This document shows, piece by piece, positions 17,342 through 26,596 of a stretch of 64,000 bases of DNA. How positions within the stretch are numbered: position 1 is the stretch's first letter; each line of letters opens with the position of its first letter. The stretch covers positions 1 to 64,000 of the forward strand of contig NZ_JACXXG010000019.1 in the NCBI RefSeq assembly GCF_014764705.1, written 5' to 3'. A program made the position numbers and the translations under genes. The notes beneath the pieces are model-generated. The model had not been told where the DNA came from, ran no database searches, and saw nothing but the letters and a program-made list of their open reading frames with translations. This DNA is from Stutzerimonas kunmingensis. GTDB taxonomy: Bacteria > Pseudomonadota > Gammaproteobacteria > Pseudomonadales > Pseudomonadaceae.

Positions 17342-19438
17342 ATGCACACAATCTTTCTAGCCCCCACCGGTTTCGGCGGCGGCCTCAATTCCATCAGCCT
17401 CGGCCTGATTCGCGCCCTGGAAAACGCCGGGCTGAAGGTCGGTTTCTTCAAGCCGATCGCCCAGCCCTTTCCGGTCGATCAGGGCCGTGAGCGCTCCTGC
17501 ATCCTGGTCGAGCGCACCCTTAACCTGACCTCGCCCGAGCCGCTGCCGCTAGAGCAGGTAGAGCGTCAGCTTGCCGATGGCGAGATCGACCTGCTGCTCG
17601 AAGATGTCATCAGCCGCTACCAGGAAGTCGCTGCCGGCAAGGACGTGGTCATCGTCGAAGGCATGGTGCCCACCCGCGAGTCCAACTACACCCAGCGCAT
17701 CAACACCCAGCTGGCCAAGAGCCTGGACGCCGAGGTTATCCTGATCGGCGCCCAGGGCAGCGACAGCCTCAAGCGCCTGGCCGAACGCATCGAGATCCAG
17801 GCGCAGCTGTACGGCGGCGCGAAGGACCCCAAGGTGCTTGGTGTCATCCTCAACAAGGTCAAGACCGAAGAAGGCCTGCCGGCTTTCGTAGACAGCCTCA
17901 AACAGCACCTGCCGCTGCTGGGCAGCGCCGACTTCCAGCTGCTGGGCGCGATCCCCTTCTCCGAAGAGCTCAACGCACTGCGCACCCGAGACATCGCCGA
18001 GCTGCTCGGCGCTCAGGTACTGAACGCCGGTGAAGCCGACCAGCGTCGCGTCAACAAGATCGTTCTGTGCGCGCGCGCCGTTCCGAACACCGTACAGCTG
18101 CTGCGGTCCGGCGTGCTGGTAGTGACGCCAGGCGACCGCGACGACATCATCCTGGCCGCCAGCCTGGCCTCGCTCAACGGCGAAAAACTCGCCGGCCTGT
18201 TGCTGTGCAGCGACTTCGCCCCGGACCCGCGCATCCTCGAGCTGTGCAAGGCCGCACTGGACGGCGGCCTGCCGGTGATGACCGTGGAAACCAACTCCTA
18301 CGACACGGCGAACAACCTGTTCGGCCTGAACAAGGAAACCCCGTCGGACGACATCGAACGTGCCACACGAGTCACCGATTTCATCGCCAAGCACCTGCAT
18401 CCCGAGTTCCTGCACACCCGCTACAGCGTGCCGCGCGGCGAGCTGCGCATGTCGCCGGCAGCCTTCCGCTACCAGCTGGTCAAGCGCGCGCAGGATGCCA
18501 ACAAGCGCATCGTGCTGCCCGAAGGCAACGAGCCACGCACCATCCGCGCCGCCGCCATCTGCCAGGAGCGTGGCATCGCCCGCTGCGTGCTGCTGGCCAA
18601 GCCGGAAGAAGTCCAGCAGGTCGCTCGCGAGCAAGGCATCACCCTGCCCGCCAGCCTGGAGATTCTCGATCCGGACAACATCGCCAACCGCTACGTCGAG
18701 CCGATGTGCGAAATGCGCAAGGCCAAGGGCCTGACCCCGGACGATGCCCGCGAGCAGCTGAAGGACACCGTGGTCCTCGGCACCATGATGCTGGCGCTGG
18801 ACGAAGTGGACGGCCTTGTTTCCGGCGCAGTGCACACCACCGCCAATACCATCCGCCCAGCCCTGCAGCTGATCAAGACCGCACCGGGCTACAGCCTGGT
18901 GTCCTCGGTGTTCTTCATGCTGCTGCCGGATCAGGTTCTGGTCTACGGCGATTGCGCGGTCAACCCGAATCCGAGCGCCACCGAGCTGGCGGAGATCGCC
19001 CTGCAGAGCGCCGAGTCCGCCGTGGCCCTGGGCGTCAACCCGCGCGTCGCGATGATCAGCTATTCCACCGGCAGCTCCGGCAGCGGTGCAGAAGTCGAGA
19101 AGGTCGCCGAAGCCACTCGCATCGCCCAGGGTCGTGCGCCCGAGCTGCCGATCGACGGCCCGCTGCAGTACGACGCCGCCTCCGTGCTCAGCGTCGGCAA
19201 GCAGAAGGCCCCTAACAGCAAGGTCGCCGGCCAGGCCACGGTGTTCATCTTCCCCGACCTAAACACCGGCAACACCACCTACAAAGCGGTTCAGCGCAAC
19301 GCCAACTGCCTCAGCGTCGGCCCGATGCTGCAAGGCCTGGCCAAGCCGGTCAACGACCTGTCCCGCGGCGCCCTGGTGGATGACATCGTCTTCACCATCG
19401 CCCTGACCGCTCTGCAGGCTGCCAACCAGAAGGCCTGA
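17342..19438 (+). CDS. pta: Phosphate acetyltransferase Pta (long form)
   Basis: A 698-residue enzyme converting acetyl-CoA and phosphate to acetyl phosphate. The long form has an N-terminal dethiobiotin-synthetase-like domain (about 1-200, FLAPTGFGGGLNSIS), a DRTGG regulatory domain (about 215-330) and the C-terminal catalytic PTA domain (about 375-695; LPEGNEPRTIRAA, DEVDGLVSGAVHTT, SYSTGSSGSG). AAGGAG is 5 nt before the ATG. Together with AckA it forms the reversible acetate pathway; the long form is typically allosterically controlled by pyruvate or NADH in enterics. Confidence 0.96.
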   Translation: MHTIFLAPTGFGGGLNSISLGLIRALENAGLKVGFFKPIAQPFPVDQGRERSCILVERTLNLTSPEPLPLEQVERQLADGEIDLLLEDVISRYQEVAAGKDVVIVEGMVPTRESNYTQRINTQLAKSLDAEVILIGAQGSDSLKRLAERIEIQAQLYGGAKDPKVLGVILNKVKTEEGLPAFVDSLKQHLPLLGSADFQLLGAIPFSEELNALRTRDIAELLGAQVLNAGEADQRRVNKIVLCARAVPNTVQLLRSGVLVVTPGDRDDIILAASLASLNGEKLAGLLLCSDFAPDPRILELCKAALDGGLPVMTVETNSYDTANNLFGLNKETPSDDIERATRVTDFIAKHLHPEFLHTRYSVPRGELRMSPAAFRYQLVKRAQDANKRIVLPEGNEPRTIRAAAICQERGIARCVLLAKPEEVQQVAREQGITLPASLEILDPDNIANRYVEPMCEMRKAKGLTPDDAREQLKDTVVLGTMMLALDEVDGLVSGAVHTTANTIRPALQLIKTAPGYSLVSSVFFMLLPDQVLVYGDCAVNPNPSATELAEIALQSAESAVALGVNPRVAMISYSTGSSGSGAEVEKVAEATRIAQGRAPELPIDGPLQYDAASVLSVGKQKAPNSKVAGQATVFIFPDLNTGNTTYKAVQRNANCLSVGPMLQGLAKPVNDLSRGALVDDIVFTIALTALQAANQKA

Positions 19439-19450
19439 CGGCCGCTTCCG

Positions 19451-19485
19451 ACTGGAGCCGCCTCGCCCTCCGGCAGGCGGCGCCA
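19451..19485 (+). terminator. Strong hairpin after pta
   Basis: CTGG..CCGCCT pairs with AGGCGG..CCAG, a long GC-rich stem 13 bases after the pta stop. No T-run follows, so it may act in mRNA stability or Rho-linked termination. Confidence 0.45.
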
Positions 19486-19569
19486 GTGCTTCACCCCTCT
19501 CGATAGTTGCAGTTCAGCGCGTAATCGCTACTCTTGGCGCCTCGAATCAGCCGTATCGACGAGAACTTC

Positions 19570-20478
19570 ATGCTGAGCTTTCTCCCCGCTCCACTGCGCG
19601 GCAGCCTCGCCGCCCTGCTGCTTGCGCTCAATACCCTGTTCTGGTGCTGGCCGCTGTTTGCGCTCTCGCTGCTCAAGCTGCTGTTTCCAATCCCTTCGAT
19701 ACAACGCAGCCTGCGCTTCGGCATGCACTGGATCGCCGAGTCCTGGATCGCGATGAACAGCTTCTGGATGGATCTGGTTCGCCCGATCCGCTGGGACGTG
19801 CAGGGTCTGGATCAGGTTGACATGCATCACTCCTACCTGGTCACCAGCAACCATCAGAGCTGGGCGGACATCCTCGTGCTGCAGTACCAGCTCAACCGGC
19901 GCATGCCGTTCCTCAAGTTCTTTCTCAAACAGGAGCTGATCTGGGTCCCGGTGATCGGCCTGTGCTGGTGGGCGCTGGAGTTTCCCTTCATGAAGCGCTT
20001 CAGCAAGGAGTATCTGGCCAAGTACCCGGAGAAGCGTGGCGAGGACCTGGCGACCACACGCAAAGCCTGCGAGCGCTATCGGACCAATCCGGTGTCGGTG
20101 TTCAACTTCCTCGAAGGCACACGTTTCACCGAGGACAAGCACACCGAACAGGCCTCACCCTATCGCTATCTGCTCAAGCCAAGGGCTGGCGGCATCGCCT
20201 TCGTCATCGATGCCATGGGCGAGCAACTCACCGCGCTGATCAACATCACCATCCATTACCCCGACGGGCGCCCGAGTTTCTGGGACCTGCTCGCCGGCAA
20301 TATCCATCAGGTAATCGTGCGCCTCCAGGCACAGCCGATACCCGCCGAATTCCTCCGCCGCAACTACGACCAGGACGAGTCGTATCGGCTGGCATTCCAG
20401 CAGTGGGTCAACGGGCTCTGGAGTGAAAAGGATCTGCAACTGGAGCAACTGCACCAGCAGTTTCCGGTGCAGCCCTGA
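19570..20478 (+). CDS. PlsC-family acyltransferase (YihG/LCLAT-like)
   Basis: A 302-residue membrane acyltransferase. The HX4D motif is in TSNHQSWADILVLQ and the second block in VFNFLEGTRFTEDKH, the EGTR variant of YihG and LCLAT1-type enzymes rather than the PEGT of PlsC. One or two N-terminal hydrophobic segments (LAALLLALNTLFWCWPLFALSLL, in parts) anchor it. Likely it adds a fatty acyl chain to lysophospholipid. It sits just after pta and converges with the GGDEF-EAL gene with only 9 bases between the stops. The substrate is unproven. Confidence 0.88.
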   Translation: MLSFLPAPLRGSLAALLLALNTLFWCWPLFALSLLKLLFPIPSIQRSLRFGMHWIAESWIAMNSFWMDLVRPIRWDVQGLDQVDMHHSYLVTSNHQSWADILVLQYQLNRRMPFLKFFLKQELIWVPVIGLCWWALEFPFMKRFSKEYLAKYPEKRGEDLATTRKACERYRTNPVSVFNFLEGTRFTEDKHTEQASPYRYLLKPRAGGIAFVIDAMGEQLTALINITIHYPDGRPSFWDLLAGNIHQVIVRLQAQPIPAEFLRRNYDQDESYRLAFQQWVNGLWSEKDLQLEQLHQQFPVQP

Positions 20479-20487
20479 CCAGCTCGC

Positions 20488-22611
20488 TCAGAGCGCGTCC
20501 CAGGCGACCTGAGTGGGAAAGGCCCGCGCCTGCTCGGCGCTCAATGCCGGTGAGACGAGAAAGCCCTGCATGACGTCGCAGCCGTTCTCCACCAGCCAGT
20601 CACGCTGCGCCCGGGTTTCCACGCCCTCGGCCACCACCTCCAGGTTGAGATTGCGGCCCAGATCAATGATGGTACTGACCACCGCCGCATCGCGGGGGGA
20701 ATCCAGCATGTTGGCGATGAAAAGTCGGTCGATCTTCAGCGTATCCAGCTCGAAGTGCCGCAGATAAGCCAGCGACGAATAACCGGTACCGAAATCGTCG
20801 ATGGCCACGCGCACGCCGAGCTTGCGCAATTGCCGTAGTTTCTCGCAGCTCTGCTCGAGATCTTGCATCAGCGTGCCTTCGGTGACCTCCAGCTCGAGTT
20901 GCGCAGGGTGGAGCTGATATTCATCCAGCAGACGGCGAAGCGAATCGAACAGCCCAGCCCGGCTGAACTGCACCGGGCTGACGTTCAGGCTGAGAATCAG
21001 ATCGCTGCCGAATGACGGCAGCCACTGGCGGTACTGGTTCATGCCTTCGCGCAGCACCCAGTCGCCGACGCGCTCGATCAGTCGGGTTTCTTCCAGCAGC
21101 GGGATGAAGTTGCCCGGCTGGTTTTCATCCGCATCGCCCTGGGGCCAGCGCAGCAGCCCCTCGAACCCTCTGAGCTTGCCGCTGCCAAGCATCACCTGTG
21201 GCTGGTAGAGCAGTTCGAAGTCGTTGCGCTCGGTGGCGCTGCGCAGGTTCTCCTCCATCATCAGCCGCGCATGCGCACGCTCGTTCATGTCGCTGGAGAA
21301 GAAGCGATACTGTCGGCGACCGGCACGCTTGGCCTCGTACATCGCCATGTCTGCCGAGCGCAGCAGCTGATCGACGCTGACCCCGCAGTCGGGAAAGTGA
21401 GCGATGCCGATACTGGCACCAAGGGTCACCTCGGTACCGTCGATCCTGTGCCGTACCGAGATCAGCTCGATCAGCTTCTCCGCTACCCGTGCGGCATCCT
21501 CCGGGTGATCGAGGGAATCCAGCAGCGCGGTGAACTCGTCGCCGCCCATGCGCGCGATGATGTCGTAAGGACGCATGCAGGTCTCCAGCAGGCGCGCCAC
21601 CTTGCACAGAATTTCGTCGCCGGCATCGTGGCCGAGCGAATCGTTGATGCGCTTGAAGCCGTCCAGATCGATATAAAGGATCGCCATGCGCTTGCCGTTG
21701 CGATCGACCCGCGCCAGCGACGATTCCAGCGCCTGATGGAAGCCACGCCGATTCAGCAACCCGGTCAGCGAGTCGGTGACCGCCTGGGTCTCCAGCTGAA
21801 CGTGAAGGTTGCGCACCACCGACATGTCCAACGCGATGACCACCATGGAGCGCTGCTGGCGCGGCAGCGGCGAGCTGGACAACGCGACGGGCAACGGCGT
21901 ACCGGTGGCGGTGTGCAGCTGCGCCTCGTGCAGACGATAGGTCGAGCCGCTGCGCCAGTAACGGTAGAAGTCCGACTCCTGCCAGTTGGCCGGCATCTCC
22001 GGCGCCGCCAGATGCGAGAGCAACGGCGTGCCCTGCAGGTCCTCGACGCGGGTGTGCAGCATGCCAGCGATCGCTGGATTGGCGAAGCTGATATAGCCGT
22101 CCTGGGCGACCACCAGAATGCCCTCGGCCGCGTTGCTCAGGACCGAGGCATTGAATGCACGGGCGCTGTCCAGTTGCTGCGTGAGCAGTTGCAGATCACG
22201 GCGGTTGTGTTCGTGGGCCAGCAAGGTGTTGATTTTGTGTTTGAGCACCTGTGGATCGAACGGCTTGAGGATGAAGTCCACCGCGCCGGTGGCGTAACCG
22301 CGCAGCACGGAGTCGCGGGTATGCGCGATGGCCGAAACGAAGATGATCGGCGTGTAGCGGGTATGCGGGCTGCCACGCATCAGCCGGGCGACCTCGAAGC
22401 CATCCATGCCGGGCATCTGCACGTCCAGCAACACCAGCTCGACGTCCAGCTCCAGCAATGCCCGCAGCGCAGCCTCGCCGGAGTTGACCGTGTGCACCTG
22501 CCAGTCACCATCGCCCAACAAGGCTTCCATGGCCACCAGATTCGCTTCCCGGTCGTCCACCACCAGCAGCGTACGACTGCGTGGCTTGGCCTTGAGCTGC
22601 GTCTGCGTCAT
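20488..22611 (-). CDS. Response regulator REC-PAS-GGDEF-EAL protein
   Basis: A 707-residue cyclic di-GMP enzyme controlled by phosphorylation. Domains: receiver at 12-130 with phospho-acceptor Asp63 (LLDVQMPG) and LKP lysine; PAS at about 150-270; GGDEF at 275-435 with an intact GGDEF (356-360) and an inhibitory RxxD site (RPYD, 347-350); EAL at about 455-700 with E484 in an EGL variant, NVSPVQF, EVTEG, IDDFGTGYSS and AEGVE. Both catalytic domains look competent. The ATG at 22611 follows GGAGG by 7 nt. It lies 120 bases after the hybrid kinase on the same strand, so the kinase is its likely partner. Confidence 0.93.
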   Translation of the reverse strand: MTQTQLKAKPRSRTLLVVDDREANLVAMEALLGDGDWQVHTVNSGEAALRALLELDVELVLLDVQMPGMDGFEVARLMRGSPHTRYTPIIFVSAIAHTRDSVLRGYATGAVDFILKPFDPQVLKHKINTLLAHEHNRRDLQLLTQQLDSARAFNASVLSNAAEGILVVAQDGYISFANPAIAGMLHTRVEDLQGTPLLSHLAAPEMPANWQESDFYRYWRSGSTYRLHEAQLHTATGTPLPVALSSSPLPRQQRSMVVIALDMSVVRNLHVQLETQAVTDSLTGLLNRRGFHQALESSLARVDRNGKRMAILYIDLDGFKRINDSLGHDAGDEILCKVARLLETCMRPYDIIARMGGDEFTALLDSLDHPEDAARVAEKLIELISVRHRIDGTEVTLGASIGIAHFPDCGVSVDQLLRSADMAMYEAKRAGRRQYRFFSSDMNERAHARLMMEENLRSATERNDFELLYQPQVMLGSGKLRGFEGLLRWPQGDADENQPGNFIPLLEETRLIERVGDWVLREGMNQYRQWLPSFGSDLILSLNVSPVQFSRAGLFDSLRRLLDEYQLHPAQLELEVTEGTLMQDLEQSCEKLRQLRKLGVRVAIDDFGTGYSSLAYLRHFELDTLKIDRLFIANMLDSPRDAAVVSTIIDLGRNLNLEVVAEGVETRAQRDWLVENGCDVMQGFLVSPALSAEQARAFPTQVAWDAL

Positions 22612-22731
22612 CGCCAACCTCCGAGCAATCCGTTGCCAAACTGCCGACAAAAATCGTCCCACGGGGAATTCGCGCACCAGGTGTCATCGATCAACGCATC
22701 ACCACAGGCATGTTCAACACGCACGACTTGC

Positions 22732-25700
22732 TTACTCCTCTTCAGCCTCGGCCGCACCGCTCTCCAGACCCAGCCATTGCTGCAACAGTGCCGCCAGCGC
22801 CGTGGCCTCGACGGGTTTGAGCAGAACGTCGTCGACACCAGCCGCCATGCAACGCTCGCGCTCACCCCCACCGGTCGTTGTCACCAGCGCAACGATGGGG
22901 GCCTGACAGTCATGTGCCTGCTTAAGCCGCTGCGCCAAATCAGGACCTTCCGCCCCAGGCTGGCTCATGTCCAGCAGTACCAGATCGAAGGCATCCTCAT
23001 CGAAACGCTCGACCGCTTCGTCGGCACTTGTGGCCGGGACCACCAGCAGCCCGAGCTCATCGAGCTGGGCCGTCAGCGAATAGATCAGCCGTACATCCTC
23101 ATCCACCAGCAGCACGCGCCGACCCGACGCCGCCACCTGCAGCGAAGCCGCGGCGCTTGGCGACGACACCGTTGGCCCTCGGCGCACCAGTTCTCCCATA
23201 CGTTTCACATCATCCTCCTTGGACAGTGCTGAAGCCGAATAACGGCGCAAGTGTTGCAGGTCTGTATCCGACAGCTTTTCACAACTGTTCACCAACACCG
23301 TGACGCCGCGAAGCGAACGCAGGCGCTCCAGCGCATCCAGCAGATCCAGCCCGCTGCCGTCAGCCAGTTCCTGCTCGACCACCACCACGGTGAAATTCTG
23401 TTCGGCATACGCCAGCCGGGCCGCTTCGACGCCCCCCGCCAGCGTGACGCTATAGCCGAGCCGCTCGAAGTACTCACGGATCAGTTCGCGGCGACGGGGA
23501 TCGGTCTCGACCAGCAGCAGGCGCAGCGAATTCTGTTCGTGGCGCGCCAGTTCGATGAAGATGCGCTCGAGTTCGGCCTGCGCTACCGGCTTGACCAGAT
23601 AGCGCGAACCATCGTCATGCCAGTCGTGAGGCTGCGGCACGCAGGAAATGATCAGCACCGGCATGCCCTGATGACGCTCGTCGCCACGCAACTCCCGATG
23701 CACCTGCCAACCACTGATGTCCGGCAGCAGGATGTCAAGGATCACTGCGGCAAAGTGCTCGCGCCGCAGGGCTTCCAGCCCCTGCTGGCCGGTGCTGCAG
23801 ATCAGGCTGGTAAAGCCGTGGCTCTGCCCGACCTCCGCCACTACCGATGCGAAATCGGCATCGTCCTCGATGATCAGCAGCCCCGGACCACGCCCACGGC
23901 GCTGCGGTTGGCGCGGCAACAGCGGCTGCGCTGATGCGCCCGACGTCGACTCCACCGGCAATCGCACAGTGAAGGTGGCGCCGTTGCCGAGTTCGCTATC
24001 AACCGTGACGTGCCCCCCGAGCACCTCCACCAACTGGCGAGTGATCGCCAGGCCCAGACCGGTGCCGCCGTAGTGACGGCTGATCGAACCATCGATCTGC
24101 TGGAACGCCTGGAAGATCCGCTCCTGCTGGTCCTTGGCGATACCGATGCCACTGTCACGTACCTGCAGCTGCAGGATTTGTCCGTCAGCGTCCTCCGGCG
24201 GGTAGCTCGCCAGCAACTCCACCTGCCCCTGCTCGGTGAACTTCAAGGCGTTGGTCAACAGGTTGCGCAGAATCTGCTGCAGCCGCGCCCGGTCCGAATT
24301 CAGCGCAGGCGGTACGTCCGCGTCGACCACCACCTTCAGCGCCAAGCCCTTCTGCTCGGCCATCGGCGTCAGCGAGGTTTCCAGTTCGGTCAGCAACTCA
24401 CGCAGGTTCAGCGGCTCCAGCTTGAGTTGCATATGGCCGGACTCGATCTTGGCGAGATCCAGCACATCGTTGATCAACTGCAGCAGCTCATGACCGGCGC
24501 GATGAATGATGTCAGCATGCCGGACCTGCTTGTCGTTGAGGTTGCCCGAGCCGTTCTGACGCAGCTGATCGCTGAGGATGAGAATGCTGTTGAGCGGCGT
24601 GCGCAGTTCGTGGGACATATTGGCGAGGAACTCGGATTTGTAGCGATTGGCTACTGCCAGCTGGTCGGCCTGCTCGCGCAAGCGACGCTCGGCCGCCTTG
24701 CGGTGACTGATATCGATGATCACCGCCTGCACCAGCTGCTCGTCGCCACTGCGCAAGGGCGACAGGCCGATTTCCACAGGCAACGCGCTGCCGTCGCGGT
24801 GGCGGCCGAACAGCTCGCGATTGCCGCCCATGCGACGTGGTTCCGGATTCTCGGCATAACCCTGGCGCAGACCGCGATGCGCTTCGCGCAAGGCTTCGGG
24901 CAACAGCAGTTCCACGGGCTGCCCGACCAGCTCCTGGCGCTCATAGCCGAACAGCAGCTCGGTCTGGCGATTGACCATGACGATGTCGCCGCGGGTATCC
25001 ACCAGCACGAAGGCATTGGGCGAGGCCTCGACGACATTACGGAAGCGCTCCTCGTCGCGCTTGCGCGCCTGCAGATCGAGCAGATTCAGGACGTAATACA
25101 AGACATCGTCATGTCTGAAGCTGGTCAGGCTGACGGCAACCGGGATCGCCTTGCCGTCCTCGCGCTGCGCCTGCAGTTCGAGCTGACTGGTTTCGCGCAG
25201 TTGCCCGAGCACCTGCTCGCCGAGCACGCCAGGTACGTAACGACTCACACGCTCACCGGCCAGCAGCTCCGTCGAGCTGCCGAACAGCTGCCCGGCGCTC
25301 TGGTTGGCCAGTTCGATGCGCCCACCGGCGTTGCATAGCAGGGTCGCCACGGGCAATTGTTCGATCAGCTGACGGAAGCGCGCCTCGCGCTCCTGCAATT
25401 GCAGGCTCAATACCTGACTGTTGCGCAGCGCACGTTCGCGCAGATACAAATAGCCGCCCACCAGCAACGAGAACAATGCCGCCGCCATAAGCGCCGCCGC
25501 GAGGCTGAAGGCCCGATTGTTGTCACGCAGCACCGCCTCGTATTCCGGCGTGCTGGCCACCTGCAGCTGCCAGCTGCGGCCGTACATGTAAATATTCCGA
25601 GTGCGCTGGAACTTGGCGTCGGCACTGACCGGCGCACGTCCGGTGAGCAGTGGCGACTCCGGATTAGCGGCATCGAACAGCTGCAGTTGCAGCATTCGGC

Positions 25701-26448
25701 TGCGCGAGCCGAGGATGCCTTCCATCAGGTCGGTCAGACGGAAGGCGCCGTGCAGGGTGCCGACAAAGGCGCGCTGACGCTCCTCCTCGGTGGTAACCGG
25801 CGCCGTCGCCGCATAGATCGGAAAGAACAACAGAACACCCACCTGTACGTTCTGCTCGGTTTCCTGCTTGAGGCGCAACGGCCCCGTGAGCACCGGATTC
25901 CCACTGTTGCGCGTACTGATGATCGCCTCGCGGCGGGTCGCCTCACTGAACAGATCGAAGCCGAGCACCCGCCGATTGCGCCAGTCGGTCGGATGGATGT
26001 AGTCGGTCACCACGTACTCTTCGCGGTCGCCCGGCGGATACATGCGAAAGCGCTCGCGGCCGGAGGCGCGGATCTGGTCGATCAGGGTGGTGAGGGTTTC
26101 CGGCGTCGCATGCCGCGCCAGCGCGACAGCCTGGATGCCCGGATAGAAGTCCTGCAGCTGCAGCTGGTCCACGGCCCGCGCCCAATCATCGATGCGGACC
26201 TCGTCGCTGCCGGCAACGACGCCAGCAAGCCCGCGCAAGACCATCTCGTAGGCGCGCATCCGCTCGCGTAGCGTGTGTTCGATGTCATCCACAGCGAAGG
26301 TGAAGCGCTGCTCCTGCTCGACCTTGCTGCGCTGTTCCTGGACATGCCACTGCCAGCCGATCCATCCACCCAGGCCCGCCATCAGGGCCAGAGCGACCAA
26401 TAATGGCAACCAGGACCTGCGGGAATGGAGAGCGGTACGATCATCCAT
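22732..26448 (-). CDS. CHASE-PAS-PAS hybrid histidine kinase with three receivers
   Basis: A 1238-residue membrane sensor. Order: TM1 at 12-32; periplasmic CHASE domain at about 50-300; TM2 at about 313-336; PAS at 350-460; PAS at 468-590; HisKA with His613 (NMSHELRTPLN); HATPase with NALKFT, DSGIGIA and GGTGLGLA; then three receivers. REC1 has Asp905 and Lys953. REC2 has glutamate (E1025) at the acceptor position with Lys1077 retained. REC3 has Asp1160 and Lys1211. The tail is acidic. The ATG at 26448 lies 4 nt after AGGAGG. CHASE domains bind small ligands such as cytokinins or peptides in other organisms; the ligand here is unknown. It precedes the GGDEF-EAL gene. Confidence 0.93.
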   Translation of the reverse strand: MDDRTALHSRRSWLPLLVALALMAGLGGWIGWQWHVQEQRSKVEQEQRFTFAVDDIEHTLRERMRAYEMVLRGLAGVVAGSDEVRIDDWARAVDQLQLQDFYPGIQAVALARHATPETLTTLIDQIRASGRERFRMYPPGDREEYVVTDYIHPTDWRNRRVLGFDLFSEATRREAIISTRNSGNPVLTGPLRLKQETEQNVQVGVLLFFPIYAATAPVTTEEERQRAFVGTLHGAFRLTDLMEGILGSRSRMLQLQLFDAANPESPLLTGRAPVSADAKFQRTRNIYMYGRSWQLQVASTPEYEAVLRDNNRAFSLAAALMAAALFSLLVGGYLYLRERALRNSQVLSLQLQEREARFRQLIEQLPVATLLCNAGGRIELANQSAGQLFGSSTELLAGERVSRYVPGVLGEQVLGQLRETSQLELQAQREDGKAIPVAVSLTSFRHDDVLYYVLNLLDLQARKRDEERFRNVVEASPNAFVLVDTRGDIVMVNRQTELLFGYERQELVGQPVELLLPEALREAHRGLRQGYAENPEPRRMGGNRELFGRHRDGSALPVEIGLSPLRSGDEQLVQAVIIDISHRKAAERRLREQADQLAVANRYKSEFLANMSHELRTPLNSILILSDQLRQNGSGNLNDKQVRHADIIHRAGHELLQLINDVLDLAKIESGHMQLKLEPLNLRELLTELETSLTPMAEQKGLALKVVVDADVPPALNSDRARLQQILRNLLTNALKFTEQGQVELLASYPPEDADGQILQLQVRDSGIGIAKDQQERIFQAFQQIDGSISRHYGGTGLGLAITRQLVEVLGGHVTVDSELGNGATFTVRLPVESTSGASAQPLLPRQPQRRGRGPGLLIIEDDADFASVVAEVGQSHGFTSLICSTGQQGLEALRREHFAAVILDILLPDISGWQVHRELRGDERHQGMPVLIISCVPQPHDWHDDGSRYLVKPVAQAELERIFIELARHEQNSLRLLLVETDPRRRELIREYFERLGYSVTLAGGVEAARLAYAEQNFTVVVVEQELADGSGLDLLDALERLRSLRGVTVLVNSCEKLSDTDLQHLRRYSASALSKEDDVKRMGELVRRGPTVSSPSAAASLQVAASGRRVLLVDEDVRLIYSLTAQLDELGLLVVPATSADEAVERFDEDAFDLVLLDMSQPGAEGPDLAQRLKQAHDCQAPIVALVTTTGGGERERCMAAGVDDVLLKPVEATALAALLQQWLGLESGAAEAEEE

Positions 26449-26560
26449 TCGACCTCCTCTGTGCCACAACTGGCGTGCTATCGAATGTCAGATACGAATA
26501 GCGCAGAGAGGTTCAATGGAAGCAGAGATAAACGGAATTATGGCGTCTGAATTTCGACGT

Positions 26561-26585
26561 CCGCGAGGCCGTTGCAGCCTCGCGG
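26561..26585 (-). terminator. Hairpin after the OmpA-family lipoprotein gene
   Basis: CCGCGAGG and CCTCGCGG form an 8-bp perfect stem with a 9-nt loop, 11 bases downstream of the OmpA-family stop. There is no T-run, so it is a candidate only. Confidence 0.45.
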
Positions 26586-26596
26586 CCTATGAATGC

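Noticed and set aside
21271-23232. 653-codon plus-strand open frame across the GGDEF-EAL and kinase genes
   Set aside because: Antisense to two multidomain genes with intact motifs; composition is that of a mirror frame (His, Arg, Gln rich). No ribosome site.
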